A program made the position numbers and the translations under genes. A stretch of 64,000 nucleotides of DNA from Nocardiopsis sp. TSRI0078 (GTDB taxonomy: Bacteria > Actinomycetota > Actinomycetes > Streptosporangiales > Streptosporangiaceae): NCBI RefSeq assembly GCF_001905145.1, contig NZ_LWLB01000037.1:62001-126000 (forward strand), in the 5' to 3' direction. The notes beneath the pieces are model-generated. The model saw nothing but the letters and a program-made list of their open reading frames with translations, was not told the origin of the DNA and searched no databases. Shown one piece after another: positions 9,302-17,748 of the stretch (its first letter is position 1; each line of letters starts with the position of its first letter).

Positions 9302-10780
9302 TTGCCCCCCACCCCCCGCTCACCGCTGCGTACCCTGACCACCACCGTGCCCGGCGCGCTGGCGCTGGCACTGTCCGCCGCGCTCGTCGGCCCGGGCGCC
9401 GCCACCGCGGCCGCCGCCGTACCCACCGACACGGCCGCCGTGGCCGGCGCTCCCTCGGCCACGCCCCTGGGCGGCCGGACCCTGGACGAGAACGCCCTGT
9501 ACTTCGTCTCCTACGACGGCCTGGTCAACAACGGCTCCTACCAGCAGTCGGGCATCCTCACCCACGGCGGCTTCCAGTACGCCGCCTGGTACACCGAGGA
9601 CCGCCACGCCATCCTCGCGCGCCGCTCCCTCGACAGAGGCGGCGGCGAGTGGCGGACCGTCCGCCTGCCCCACCGGCTCACGGTCGACGACTCGCACAAC
9701 TCCATCTCCCTGGGCGTCTCCGCCGAGGACGGGCGCCTGCACGTGGGAATGGACACCCACAACACCCCGGTCTTCTACACGAGGTCGGCCCCGGGCCTGG
9801 TCACGGGTGAGGCGCCCTGGCGCGCCGACTCCTTCGAACCGGTCCGGCGCGACCTGGCGGGCCTGGACGTCGGCGCGATGACCTACCCCCGCTTCGTCCC
9901 CACACCGGACGGCGGACTCCAGTTCGCCTACCGCACCGGCGGATCGGGCGACGGGACGCAGGAGCTCGCCGAGTACTCCGGCGGGGAGTGGACCCACCTG
10001 GGCGCCTGGTCCTCGCCGGAGGGAACCTACGAGGCCAACGGGGCGGTGAGCGACAGCCGCAACATGTACCTGCACGGGATCGGGTACGGCGACGACGGGC
10101 GGCTGCACGCCTCCTTCACCTGGCGCGAGGCAGCGGCCGGAGGAGACGTCCTCTGCCACCCGGGCGGGCTGTCCAACCACGACACCGGATACGTCTACAG
10201 CGACGACGGGGGACGCACCTGGCGCACCGGCGGCGGCGCCGTCGCCGCGGTGACCGGGACCCCGCACCGGGTGTCCGTGGACACCCGCGGTCACGTCGTC
10301 GACCCCCTGCCGCCGAACTACGCGCTCATGAACCAGGAGTCCCAGGCGGTCGACTCGGCGGGCAATCCGCACGTGGTCATCAGCTACCGGCCCGGGCGCT
10401 TCGGGCACTGCTCGACCGACTTCGTCGACGACCGCAGGCGGCAGGGGCGCACCTTCCACCTGCACCGGGACGACGCGGGGACGTGGCACAAGGTGGAACT
10501 GCCCGAGCCGCTGAACGCCTTCGGCCGCTCCCGGCTGGTGCTCACCGCCGACGACACGGCCTACGTGGTCATGCCCTTCGGCCGCATCATGGCCGCCACC
10601 GCCGACACCGGATGGAGCGAGTGGACCATGGTCCACGACGGCTCGGACATCGACGCCTTCGGCGAGGTACTGGTGGACGAGTCCCGGGTGGCCTCGGAGG
10701 GGGTGCTGTCCGTCTTCTACCAGGAGGCCGGGCCAGGCCCCTCCACGCCGATCCGGGTGGCCGACTTCCGGCTCGGCTGA
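9302..10780 (+). CDS. Secreted BNR_4-type beta-propeller, candidate rhamnosyl-uronate polysaccharide lyase
   Basis: 492 residues. An N-terminal signal peptide (hydrophobic stretch, cleavage near ATAAAA around residues 35-40) points to export. The mature part resembles BNR_4 seven-bladed propellers: the conserved DDSHNSISLG near residue 129, MDTHNTPV near 150, MTYPRF, NHDTGYVYSDDGG and an MNQESQAVDSAGNPHVVISY strand set. From memory, this fold is shared by ulvan lyases and L-rhamnose-alpha-1,4-D-glucuronate lyases (PL24/25/27/42 groups). Being the last gene of a rhamnose-uptake operon fits a role in releasing rhamnose-containing sugars outside the cell. TTG start with GGAGAGG 7 bases ahead. 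The exact family and substrate are inference. Confidence 0.7.
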   Translation: MPPTPRSPLRTLTTTVPGALALALSAALVGPGAATAAAAVPTDTAAVAGAPSATPLGGRTLDENALYFVSYDGLVNNGSYQQSGILTHGGFQYAAWYTEDRHAILARRSLDRGGGEWRTVRLPHRLTVDDSHNSISLGVSAEDGRLHVGMDTHNTPVFYTRSAPGLVTGEAPWRADSFEPVRRDLAGLDVGAMTYPRFVPTPDGGLQFAYRTGGSGDGTQELAEYSGGEWTHLGAWSSPEGTYEANGAVSDSRNMYLHGIGYGDDGRLHASFTWREAAAGGDVLCHPGGLSNHDTGYVYSDDGGRTWRTGGGAVAAVTGTPHRVSVDTRGHVVDPLPPNYALMNQESQAVDSAGNPHVVISYRPGRFGHCSTDFVDDRRRQGRTFHLHRDDAGTWHKVELPEPLNAFGRSRLVLTADDTAYVVMPFGRIMAATADTGWSEWTMVHDGSDIDAFGEVLVDESRVASEGVLSVFYQEAGPGPSTPIRVADFRLG

Positions 10781-10800
10781 CCGGCGAGGGGCGGCGCCGC

Positions 10801-11451
10801 TCAGTCGGCGGGCAGGTCCACGCGGATCTCCCCGCCCAGGGACGCCCCGCCCTCCAGACGCAGGTCGTCACCGCTCCAGAACCGTCCCGGGTCGTAGTAC
10901 CCGGGGCGGTTCCCACCGGGCAACAGCCCCATCGCCTCGTAGGTCAGGGCGATGACCTCCGCGCAGTAGGCGGTCTCCAGGACGTGCTTGCGCGACCGGC
11001 CGCCGAAGGGCAGGCGCCGCAGGGGCAGGCGCCCGCGCGCCCAGCGGGCGGCCAGCTGGGCGGTGGAGGGGAAGGGGGTGCCGTCGAGCCGGGCGACGGT
11101 GCGCAGGGCCGCGTCCTCCATCGCGCCGTCCGCCTCGGGGTCGAGTTGGCGCAGCCAGCCGCGCTGGCCGTACCTGCGCCCCCAGACCATGACGGCGTCG
11201 CGCAGGTCGTGCAGCTGCACGCCGCGCTGGTGCCTTCCGGTCCACGCGTCGGGCAGGGAGCGGCCGAGTTCGGCGTGCCACATCAGCGGTGGCAGGTCGT
11301 CGACCACGATGGACATGCCGACGTGGTTGACGGGGCTGTTGGTGGTGATCTGGATGGCGCGGTCCGCCACGCTGGTGCCTCGAAAGACCCAGACGTCACC
11401 GGTCCGGGTGAGTTCCAGCGCCTCGCTCAGGGACATGCTCGTGTCTGCCAC
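10801..11451 (-). CDS. Permuted NlpC/P60 (YiiX-like) papain-fold protein
   Basis: 216 residues with no signal peptide. The opening GDVWVFRGTSVADRAIQ plus NHVGM (His43) and the later TAYCAEVIALTYEAMGLL (Cys near 160) give the His-before-Cys order of circularly permuted NlpC/P60 or LRAT-like proteins. These act as cysteine hydrolases or acyltransferases on peptides or lipids; the substrate here is unknown. The gene is divergent from a small membrane protein (18 bases between starts), so the two probably share a control region. Assignment rests on motif order rather than overall similarity. Confidence 0.65.
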   Translation of the reverse strand: MADTSMSLSEALELTRTGDVWVFRGTSVADRAIQITTNSPVNHVGMSIVVDDLPPLMWHAELGRSLPDAWTGRHQRGVQLHDLRDAVMVWGRRYGQRGWLRQLDPEADGAMEDAALRTVARLDGTPFPSTAQLAARWARGRLPLRRLPFGGRSRKHVLETAYCAEVIALTYEAMGLLPGGNRPGYYDPGRFWSGDDLRLEGGASLGGEIRVDLPAD

Positions 11452-11468
11452 ACCGCTAGCCTAGGCAC

Positions 11469-11765
11469 ATGCGTTGGTGGAAGGCCCTTGGAGTGGCCGC
11501 TTTCGTGGGTGTCGCGGCAACCGGTGCGGTGATCGTCCGGGACCAGCGGCAGCGCCGTGCCTACACGCCCGAGCAGGTCAGGGAGCGTCTGCGCGAGCGC
11601 GTCGCCCTGGCCGAGGACTCGGGGTCGGCGTTGCCGGTGGAGACGGAGGAGGTTCCCGCGGTGCCCGCGTGGCGCCGCCGCCTGCGCGGGGCGGCCGGGG
11701 GAGTGCGCGACTCCGCGGCGGCCGCCCTGGGATGGCTGCGCGGACGCGTCGACCACTCGGCCTGA
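11469..11765 (+). CDS. Small single-pass membrane protein
   Basis: 98 residues: one N-terminal transmembrane helix (WKALGVAAFVGVAATGAVIV), then a charged, probably helical cytoplasmic tail with Arg-rich patches. No known domain was recognised. It is divergent from the permuted NlpC/P60 gene with only 17 bases between start codons, so both promoters must lie inside or overlap the opposite coding region. Function unknown. Confidence 0.6.
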   Translation: MRWWKALGVAAFVGVAATGAVIVRDQRQRRAYTPEQVRERLRERVALAEDSGSALPVETEEVPAVPAWRRRLRGAAGGVRDSAAAALGWLRGRVDHSA

Positions 11766-11820
11766 GGGCCGCCGCGAAGGGCGCCGGCCGCCTCCGGCCG
11801 ATCCGGGCCCCGCGCGGGGG

Positions 11821-12948
11821 TCAGCGCACGGCCGCCGCGGCGGGGGAGTCGGCCAGGCGGGCGACCCCCGGCACGGCCAGCGGGACGAGCGTGGTGAGCA
11901 GACCGACCACGGCGGCGCCCACCAGCACGGGGCGCGGGCCGACCGTCTCGGCCAGGGTGCCGGCCACCGCGTAGCCGACCGGTTCGAGTCCGAAGCTGCC
12001 CACCTGGTCGAAGCCGATGACCACGCTGATCAGGTCCCGCGGGATGGCACGCTGCAGGGCGGTGTACCAGTACACGCCGAAGAGCATGAAACCCGTGCCG
12101 GTGGCGGTGTAACCGGTCAGCAGCAGCCAGGCGGGCACGGTCGCGGCCAGCCCCAGCAGGACCAGCGGGTAGGCCAGCACCCCCGCCAGGGACACCAGGC
12201 CGGGGCGCGCGGGGCTCCAGCGGGCGGCGACCAGCCCGCCCAGGAGCTGGCCCGCCGACATGCACGACAGCGCCAGCCCGTAGACGGGTTCGGCGTAGGC
12301 GTCGGCGACCACGATCGGCAGCAGGGTGAACCCGGGGGCGAGCGTGGCCGGGGCCTGCACGGTGGCCACCGCGATGATCGCCAGCACCCAGGGTCGCCGT
12401 ACCACCTCGCGGAGCCCGGCGCGGAGGTTCACGCCCATCGGCTGCGCGGCCCGGTCGGGGCCGGGCGCCTCCTCGCGGACGCGCAGCAGTGCGGCGGCGC
12501 CGGCGGCGAAGGCTCCGGCGATGACGAGGAGGACCGTCCGCGCCTCCAGGGCGGTGAGCAGGACACCGGCCGCCGCGGGGCCGGTGACGCCCATGGTGCG
12601 GCCCACGACGCTGCGCAGGGCGTTGGCCTCCTGGAGGTGTCCCCCGGGAACCAGCAGGGGCACGGCCGAGCCGGCGGCGGGCTCGCTCACGGAGCCGGCG
12701 GCGCCGCTGAGCAGTGCCGTTCCGAGGAGCCAGGCGGCCGTGTCGGGGCCGAGGGCGAGGACGAGCATGACCGCGGCCTGGACCAGACCGTCGACGGCCA
12801 GCGCGGTGGACTTGCGGACCCTGCTGAGCAGGGCACCCGCGAGCAGGACGCACAGGGATCCCGCGACGCCGCGCGCGCCCAGGACCAGGCCGAGGACGAG
12901 GGGGCCGTGCCCGGCCAGGACCAGGCCCACCATGGCGACGGGGAACAT
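11821..12948 (-). CDS. MFS transporter (DHA3-like), probably 5'-truncated by a frameshift
   Basis: 375 residues from the first in-frame ATG, with about eleven hydrophobic segments and MFS-style loops (ALLSRVRKS, RSVVGRTMGVTGPA). The reading frame stays open upstream and encodes a normal MFS start (RHRGFRLFLVGRCAGELGSE), so the ATG at 12948 would cut helix 1 in half. No ATG/GTG/TTG exists in that upstream frame. Another frame has an ATG at 13052 (MEEVRSVRVYRP), and adding one base to the G5 run at 13016-13020 joins the two. The gene may therefore really begin at 13052 with a frameshift or sequencing error. Substrate unknown; drug efflux is the usual role of the group. Confidence 0.7.
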   Translation of the reverse strand: MFPVAMVGLVLAGHGPLVLGLVLGARGVAGSLCVLLAGALLSRVRKSTALAVDGLVQAAVMLVLALGPDTAAWLLGTALLSGAAGSVSEPAAGSAVPLLVPGGHLQEANALRSVVGRTMGVTGPAAAGVLLTALEARTVLLVIAGAFAAGAAALLRVREEAPGPDRAAQPMGVNLRAGLREVVRRPWVLAIIAVATVQAPATLAPGFTLLPIVVADAYAEPVYGLALSCMSAGQLLGGLVAARWSPARPGLVSLAGVLAYPLVLLGLAATVPAWLLLTGYTATGTGFMLFGVYWYTALQRAIPRDLISVVIGFDQVGSFGLEPVGYAVAGTLAETVGPRPVLVGAAVVGLLTTLVPLAVPGVARLADSPAAAAVR

Positions 12949-13305
12949 CTCCGAACCGAGTTCGCCGGCGCACCTGCCGACCAGGAAGAGCCGGAACCCC
13001 CGGTGGCGTAGGGACGGGGGCGGTACACGCGGACCGATCGAACCTCCTCCATGGGCGAGAAGCCACCCAGTGTGCCGGTACGCGGCCGGATTCGGCGAGT
13101 GGTTTTCCCGTCGACGAGCACGAACACGGGTTCTGGCGCTGGTCTTGTGTGCTCACGAAGAGCCTCGGAGATCGATGATCCTGAGTCGCGTGCGTATCTC
13201 AGCCCGTCGGGCGGCGCGGCGCCCGACGGCCACCAAGGACGGCGAGGAGCAGACCGCCGTATGGCCGGCGGACCCCGGATCCGCCCGAACGGACCAAGAT
13301 ATTCC

Positions 13306-13341
13306 TTGACACGAATATTCTCCATGGAGAATATTTCTCTC
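13306..13341 (+). promoter_or_regulatory. ArsR promoter overlapped by a perfect 22-bp palindrome
   Basis: TTGACA at 13306-13311, 17-base spacer, then GAATAT at 13329-13334. A perfect 22-base palindrome (13314-13335, AATATTCTCC ATGG AGAATATT in effect) fills the spacer and -10. This is the classic position for an autorepressing ArsR-type operator. The ATG at 13343 would lie at or within a base or two of the transcription start. Confidence 0.75.
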
Positions 13342-13342
13342 C

Positions 13343-14203
13343 ATGGACGTACTCCTCTCCGCGCTGGCCGACCCGGCCCGCTGGCGGCTCGTGAGCCTGT
13401 TGGCCGAGCGGCCCCGCTCGGTCGGCGTCCTCGCCCAGCTCACCGGAGCACGCCAACCGCAGACGACCAAGCACCTGCAAACCCTCGAGCGCGCCGGCCT
13501 CCTCACCTGTCAGCGCTCCGGCCGGCGCCGTATCTACGCGCTCCGGTCCGCTCCCCTGCGGGACCTGGCCGCCGAACTCGACCGGCTCGCCGCAACCGCG
13601 GACCGGGCCGAGGGCTCGCACGCCACCTACGACCGCTACGGACTCAGCCTGCACACGGAACGGCTCGCCGCCACGGAGCCGGGGTGGGCCGACGCCCGCT
13701 CGTTCAGATTCCGGCGGTCGCTGCCCGGCAGCCCCGGGCTGGTGTGGAACCACCTGACCGAGGCCCTCCTGCTCACCCGATGGTGGACACCCGACGACCT
13801 GCGCGTCTGCGAGCTCGTCTTCGAGGCGCGACCGGGTGGGCGGATCGTCCTCGAGTACCGCGACGCCGAGGACACCGAAGGCTCCGACCCGGTCGCCGGG
13901 CACGCGGAGGGAGTCGTCGACGAGGTGCGTCCCGGGGAGCGCCTCGCCTACCGGCTCTCCCCCGTGCTCGCCGACGGCGGCCCCGCCTTCACCGCCCACG
14001 TCGACCTCGGCCTCCGGCCCGCCGACACCGGCACGGACCTCGACGTCCATTACCGGATCACCGACAGCACGGTCGACTCCGCGGACTTCATCGCAGGTAT
14101 CGAGATCGGCTTCGGCCAGAGCCTCGACAAGCTCGCGGCGGCCCTCACCGCGCAAACACACGACTCCAACAGCACCGCTAGGAGCATCTCGTGGGACGTC
14201 TGA
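13343..14203 (+). CDS. ArsR-type regulator fused to an SRPBCC (AHSA1-like) domain
   Basis: 286 residues. Residues 1-95 are a winged helix of the ArsR type (LADPARWRLVSLLAE, QPQTTKHLQTLERAGLL, RRRIYAL). Residues about 115-275 are a START/SRPBCC ligand-binding domain of the activator-of-Hsp90 group (FRFRRSLPGSPGLVWNHLTE..RWWTP, VVDEVRPGERLAYR). Fusions of this kind are known in actinobacteria and are thought to sense a hydrophobic ligand, though here the ligand is unknown. The gene likely represses itself through the palindrome overlapping its promoter, is probably leaderless, and overlaps the next gene by 13 bases. Confidence 0.88.
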   Translation: MDVLLSALADPARWRLVSLLAERPRSVGVLAQLTGARQPQTTKHLQTLERAGLLTCQRSGRRRIYALRSAPLRDLAAELDRLAATADRAEGSHATYDRYGLSLHTERLAATEPGWADARSFRFRRSLPGSPGLVWNHLTEALLLTRWWTPDDLRVCELVFEARPGGRIVLEYRDAEDTEGSDPVAGHAEGVVDEVRPGERLAYRLSPVLADGGPAFTAHVDLGLRPADTGTDLDVHYRITDSTVDSADFIAGIEIGFGQSLDKLAAALTAQTHDSNSTARSISWDV

Positions 14204-14772
14204 TCATCAACACCGGCATGACCGTCAACGGCGCCTTCGAGGCACCGGCGCCCGAGTCGCACGGCGGGTGGCTGGTCACCGACCCCGACAGCATGCGGGC
14301 CGGGCGTGAGATGTGGCAGGCGGCCGACGCCATGGTGCTCGGACGCAAGACCTACGAGGGGCTGTCCAAGGCCTGGCCCGAGCTCGCCGACGTTCCGGGG
14401 TTCGAGGCGTATGCGGCCCGGATGAACGGCATGCCCAAGTACGTCGCCTCCCGGACACTGAGCGCACCGCTGGAGTGGAACTCCACCCTGCTCGACGGAG
14501 ACCTCGACGACGCCGTGCGGGCACTCAAGGACGAACACGACGGCAACCTGATCGTCCCCTGCGCCGGCGAACTGGCCCGCGACCTCATCGCCCACGGTCT
14601 GGTCGACGAGTTCTGGTTCAATGTCAGCCCCTACCTGTGGGCGACCGGGTCGCGGATCTTCGACGACATCGGCCCCGTCCGGCTGGAGCTCACCGCCACC
14701 ACGACCTTCCCTTCGGGCGTGGTCCGCCTCTGCTACCGTCCCGCCCCGGCCGGTAGGCCCTCCGCCGGATGA
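14191..14772 (+). CDS. Dihydrofolate reductase-like (RibD C-terminal family) protein
   Basis: 193 residues of the RibD_C/DHFR-like fold: GRLIINTGMTVNGAFEAP at the N-terminus, MVLGRKTYEGL (NADPH-binding region) and the C-terminal SRIFDDIGPVRLEL. Such proteins are often NADPH-dependent reductases of unknown substrate, not true folate enzymes. GTG start with AGGAG 7 bases ahead. Cotranscribed with the ArsR-SRPBCC regulator, so it is probably the enzyme that regulator controls. Confidence 0.85.
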   Translation: MGRLIINTGMTVNGAFEAPAPESHGGWLVTDPDSMRAGREMWQAADAMVLGRKTYEGLSKAWPELADVPGFEAYAARMNGMPKYVASRTLSAPLEWNSTLLDGDLDDAVRALKDEHDGNLIVPCAGELARDLIAHGLVDEFWFNVSPYLWATGSRIFDDIGPVRLELTATTTFPSGVVRLCYRPAPAGRPSAG

Positions 14773-14827
14773 CCGCCGGGCCTCCGGCCGGACCGCGCAG
14801 CGCCCGCGGCGAGGGCGAAGCGTGATC

Positions 14828-14860
14828 GGGATCCGGCGCTCGGTCGGAGTGCCGGATCCC
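14828..14860. terminator. Hairpin terminator after the DHFR-like gene
   Basis: A perfect 10-bp stem GGGATCCGGC / GCCGGATCCC with a 13-base loop between convergent genes. Able to terminate from both sides. Confidence 0.6.
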
Positions 14861-15005
14861 GGACCGACCATCCTCCTTCCCCGTGTTTCCGCTGGTCAGG
14901 AAGTAGATCGGTTTCGGTGTTCGCGCTGGTCTGGTCCCGTCGCGTGGTTCGTGCCCGTTTCGGGTGGTTCTGGACTCCGATCATCCCCGGTCAACACATG
15001 GGTTG

Positions 15006-15276
15006 CTACGCGACCCGGGTGAGGAGGGCCGGCGCAGTCGTGCTCGGAGAGGTGGCGCCTTCACCCTCCTCGCAGCCGATGCCGTCGTCGGCGTCGAAAC
15101 GGTGCGGGCCGCCCTCGCTGGCCTCGAAGCTGCTCTTCGGGATGTCGCCGCAGTCCACATCCGGCGGTGGCGGCGGACCGGGTCCTCGGCGAAGGCGGTG
15201 CGGCCGTGCCCAGGGCGAGAGTGGCGCCGCAGGCCAAGGTCGCGGCGGTGGACGTCGTGGTGCGGATCGGGTCCAT
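15006..15276 (-). pseudogene. Small secreted excalibur-domain protein, frameshifted
   Basis: An ATG at 15276, preceded by a well-placed GAGGAG, starts a signal peptide (MDPIRTTTSTAATLACGATLALGTAA). The reading then has to change frame within about 15146-15190 to reach a clear excalibur calcium-binding motif: DVDCGDIPKSSFE, GGPHRFDADDGIGCEEG, with the Asp/Cys spacing of the family, ending at a TAG (15006-15008). Excalibur domains are small extracellular Ca2+-binding modules. Either one or two bases are wrong in the sequence or the gene is dead. Intact it would be about 90 residues. Confidence 0.6.
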
Positions 15277-15783
15277 GTGCTCTCCTCGTGTATTTCGGTG
15301 GAGCCTGTGACCCTACGCGACCAGGCGTACGTGACTTGGTGAGGTGAGCCAGGAAACAGGACATACACCTATTAACGAGATACTGCCGGATGTTCCAGGC
15401 AAAAGGGAAGAAACTTCGTAGTCGCGGTTCCGTGCCGTCCGACATTGTCCGAGCCGGGTGGTCGTGGGCCGGGAAGTGCGTGCGTCCACCACTGACTGGC
15501 TTCGAAAAGGACTGCGGTGGATCGCCTCGGTTTGCGAATGTCGGCATGGTGGCGCATCGTCACAGGTCTGGCCCGCGGGCAACGAAGAAGGCGCGGACGG
15601 CTTCGTGGCCATCACACGGGTCCGTGCGGCGGAGTCTCCCGGAGGGGGCCACGCGGGCGTCAGGCCCGGAGGCGGGTACAAGGGGGACACCGTTGTTACC
15701 CGTCGGTACTACTGACTGGTAAGTTTGCCCTGTTCCGATGGCTCCACGGCCCCTGACGGATACGGACAGTGAGGAAGAGAGCA
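15277..15783. other. Intergenic, no gene recognised
   Basis: About 500 bases between the divergent excalibur and thioesterase genes. Parts are less GC-rich (around 15340-15400). Open frames exist on both strands but none has a family I recognise or normal third-position GC bias. It presumably carries both promoters. Confidence 0.4.
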
Positions 15784-16542
15784 GTGCACGAGGGCGTCCT
15801 CATCCGGCCCCGACCCGTCCCCCACGCCCGTTTCCGGCTCTTCCTGCTGCACCACGCGGGCGGGTCGTCCCGGAGCTACCGCCCGTGGTTGCGCCACTTC
15901 CCGTCCGACTGGGAGGTGTGCCTGGTGGAGGCACCGGGGCGAGGGCGTCCGAAGCGGTCCGAGCCCTTCCGGGAGGCCCGCGCACTGGCCCGCCACCTGC
16001 ACGAGGCCCTCATCCCCGAACTGGACCGCCCCTTCGGGCTCTTCGGCCACAGCATGGGCGCTCTCCTGGCCTACGAACTGACCCACCTGCTGGCAGCCCG
16101 GGGCCCGGACCGGCCCGCCTGGCTCGGGGTGTCCGCGTGGAGCCCGGCGCCCGGGCCCGAGCGGGACGAGCCCCGCCACCTGCTGTCCTCGCAACGCCTG
16201 CGCGAGGGTGTGGCCCGCATGGGCGGGATCCCCGCCAGCGCGCTGGCCGACCCCGACCAGTGGCGCACCGTGGAGCCGCTGTTCCGCGCCGACCTGGGGC
16301 TGGTCGACACCTGGTGCCCGGATCCCGCCGCCCCGCCGCTGCGGGTGCCGCTGTCGGTCTTCGGTGGGCGGGACGACCCCGGTTTCCCGCCGGAGCGCCT
16401 CGCCGCCTGGCAGGAGCACACCGAGGGACCGGTCGAGCGGCACGTGCTGCCCGGTGAGCACTTCTACTTCGTCGGCCGGACCGGCGACGTGGCCACCCGG
16501 ATCACCAAGGACGTCCACACCGCCCTGGCCCGGGGTGCGTAG
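15784..16542 (+). CDS. Type II thioesterase (alpha/beta hydrolase)
   Basis: 252 residues of the GrsT/TEII family, which hydrolyse stalled or wrong acyl groups from the carrier proteins of non-ribosomal peptide and polyketide synthases. Family marks: LFLLHHAGGSSRSYRPW, GHSMGALLAYEL (nucleophile Ser near 90), and PGEHFYF (His near 225). The GTG at 15784 is preferred to the GTG at 15769 because GAGGAAGAG lies just before it. No synthase or carrier protein gene is within the window, so it stands alone here and may serve clusters elsewhere. Confidence 0.85.
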   Translation: MHEGVLIRPRPVPHARFRLFLLHHAGGSSRSYRPWLRHFPSDWEVCLVEAPGRGRPKRSEPFREARALARHLHEALIPELDRPFGLFGHSMGALLAYELTHLLAARGPDRPAWLGVSAWSPAPGPERDEPRHLLSSQRLREGVARMGGIPASALADPDQWRTVEPLFRADLGLVDTWCPDPAAPPLRVPLSVFGGRDDPGFPPERLAAWQEHTEGPVERHVLPGEHFYFVGRTGDVATRITKDVHTALARGA

Positions 16543-17016
16543 CCGGCCCGGGAGCCGGGGTCGGCCTGTCCCGACGGCGTCGACCAGGCCTGGACGCCCA
16601 TGCCCGCGTACGCGGGATCGCTGACGTGGGTCGCGCCCTCGACCCGCGGTCGTCTTCCAGGCGGGTGCGGTGAACGTCCCAGCGGTACCAGGGGACGCCC
16701 CCCTGCCCCCTCGGGGGCCACCGCGGTGCTGGTCGGTGCACGCTCGGCTCCCCGGCCGTGGACGACCGAGGTCGTTGACCCGGTCCGCGCTCCCGACCAC
16801 CCCGTCGAACAGGACGGTCACGGGTCGCATCTCCCAGGCCCGGGACTACGCCGGGTCTGGGGTGGGCATGGTGGGAAGGGCCCACGCTCGCCGGGTGCGT
16901 GCCCGCACGTGTTTCGTTCCAGGTGCGATGGAGGCCGATGGGAGCGGATCGGTACCGGGCGGCGTCGGATCGCTGAACGGACCGAGGGAGGAGGGGCTCC
17001 TTCCGGGGCGTTCGGC
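16543..17016. other. Intergenic, no gene; isolated CRISPR-repeat-like palindrome
   Basis: About 470 bases without a convincing gene. It contains the perfect palindrome CCCGCGTACGCGGG (16603-16616), identical to the stem core of many actinobacterial type I-E CRISPR repeats. I found only this copy, no second repeat at about 61-base spacing and no cas gene, so it is not called an array. Confidence 0.4.
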
Positions 17017-17325
17017 TCAGGGAAGGGAGGTGGGGTCCCTGTCGTCCGGGAAGTGGTCGACTGCCTCAGAGGCGGTGGCACCTTCCCGTCTCAGGGCGAA
17101 CACGTAAGCGGTGGCGGCGAGCGCGGCGACCGACAGCACGACCACCTCGGCGGTGTTCGCACCACCGGCGCCGGTGGTGGTCGCCGGGGTCGACCCCGAG
17201 GTCTCGGCCGACCCGGAGCCGTCGCCGTCATCGGTGGTCGCGCAGCCGGTGGCGACCAGCCCCACGCACACGGCGAGGGAGACCATGGCGCGAAGCGCGC
17301 GTGCGTGTTCGAAGGGGTCTGCCAT
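17017..17325 (-). CDS. Small lipoprotein with C-terminal membrane helix
   Basis: 102 residues from the ATG at 17325, which has GAGGAG 4 bases ahead. An N-terminal hydrophobic segment ends in LVATGC, a passable lipobox, followed by a Ser/Thr/Gly/Asp-rich linker. A second hydrophobic helix (VVVLSVAALAATAYVFAL) precedes a charged tail. It could be a lipoprotein with a second anchor or a two-helix membrane protein. No family recognised and no sortase motif seen. Confidence 0.55.
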   Translation of the reverse strand: MADPFEHARALRAMVSLAVCVGLVATGCATTDDGDGSGSAETSGSTPATTTGAGGANTAEVVVLSVAALAATAYVFALRREGATASEAVDHFPDDRDPTSLP

Positions 17326-17571
17326 GGATCTCCTCAGGGTTTTCCTCGCCGGGTGCAAGACACCGTTCCGGGCCCGGGTGAGAGCCCGGTTCACGCCGCT
17401 TCGCAACCGCAAGTGATCGGGCATTCGCAAAACGTAGCGCCCTGGTGTCTGGGAGGTGAGTCGACGCGCGCCATGGACCACGGCGGTGGTCCCCGGGCCG
17501 CCCCCGGGGGTCAGCGGGCCTCCACCGACTCGACCGGGACGCAAGCGGCTGGAGGACCGCAAGGGGTCGCA

Positions 17572-17661
17572 GGGCATCCGCGACACCGCGGCCGATGCCC
17601 GAGCTTCCTCCCGCCACCAGCGCGCGACGGCCGGTGAGTCCGAACAGCTCCTCCAGACAGG
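17572..17661 (-). pseudogene. Remnant of a short-chain dehydrogenase N-terminus
   Basis: The minus strand reads LEELFGLTGRRALVAGGSSGIGRGVADAL, the beta-alpha-beta and GxxxGIG cofactor motif that opens classical SDR oxidoreductases. The similarity stops after about 30 codons; no catalytic YxxxK region or start codon follows in any frame. This is a short relic of a deleted gene, next to the GH13 gene. Confidence 0.5.
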
Positions 17662-17748
17662 TCCTGTGTCGACTGGTGGAGCCGGTCAAGAGACCTCCCC
17701 TGCCCTTGGTCGTTCGTGCGGCGGAGCCGTGTGCGGGCCGGGTTCCGG

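Noticed and set aside
15784-16542. Biosynthetic gene cluster suggested by a type II thioesterase
   Set aside because: No carrier protein, ketosynthase, adenylation or other core biosynthetic gene is nearby.
16601-16620. CRISPR array suggested by CCCGCGTACGCGGG, the core of many type I-E repeats
   Set aside because: Only one copy was found, with no second repeat at the expected spacing and no cas gene in the window.
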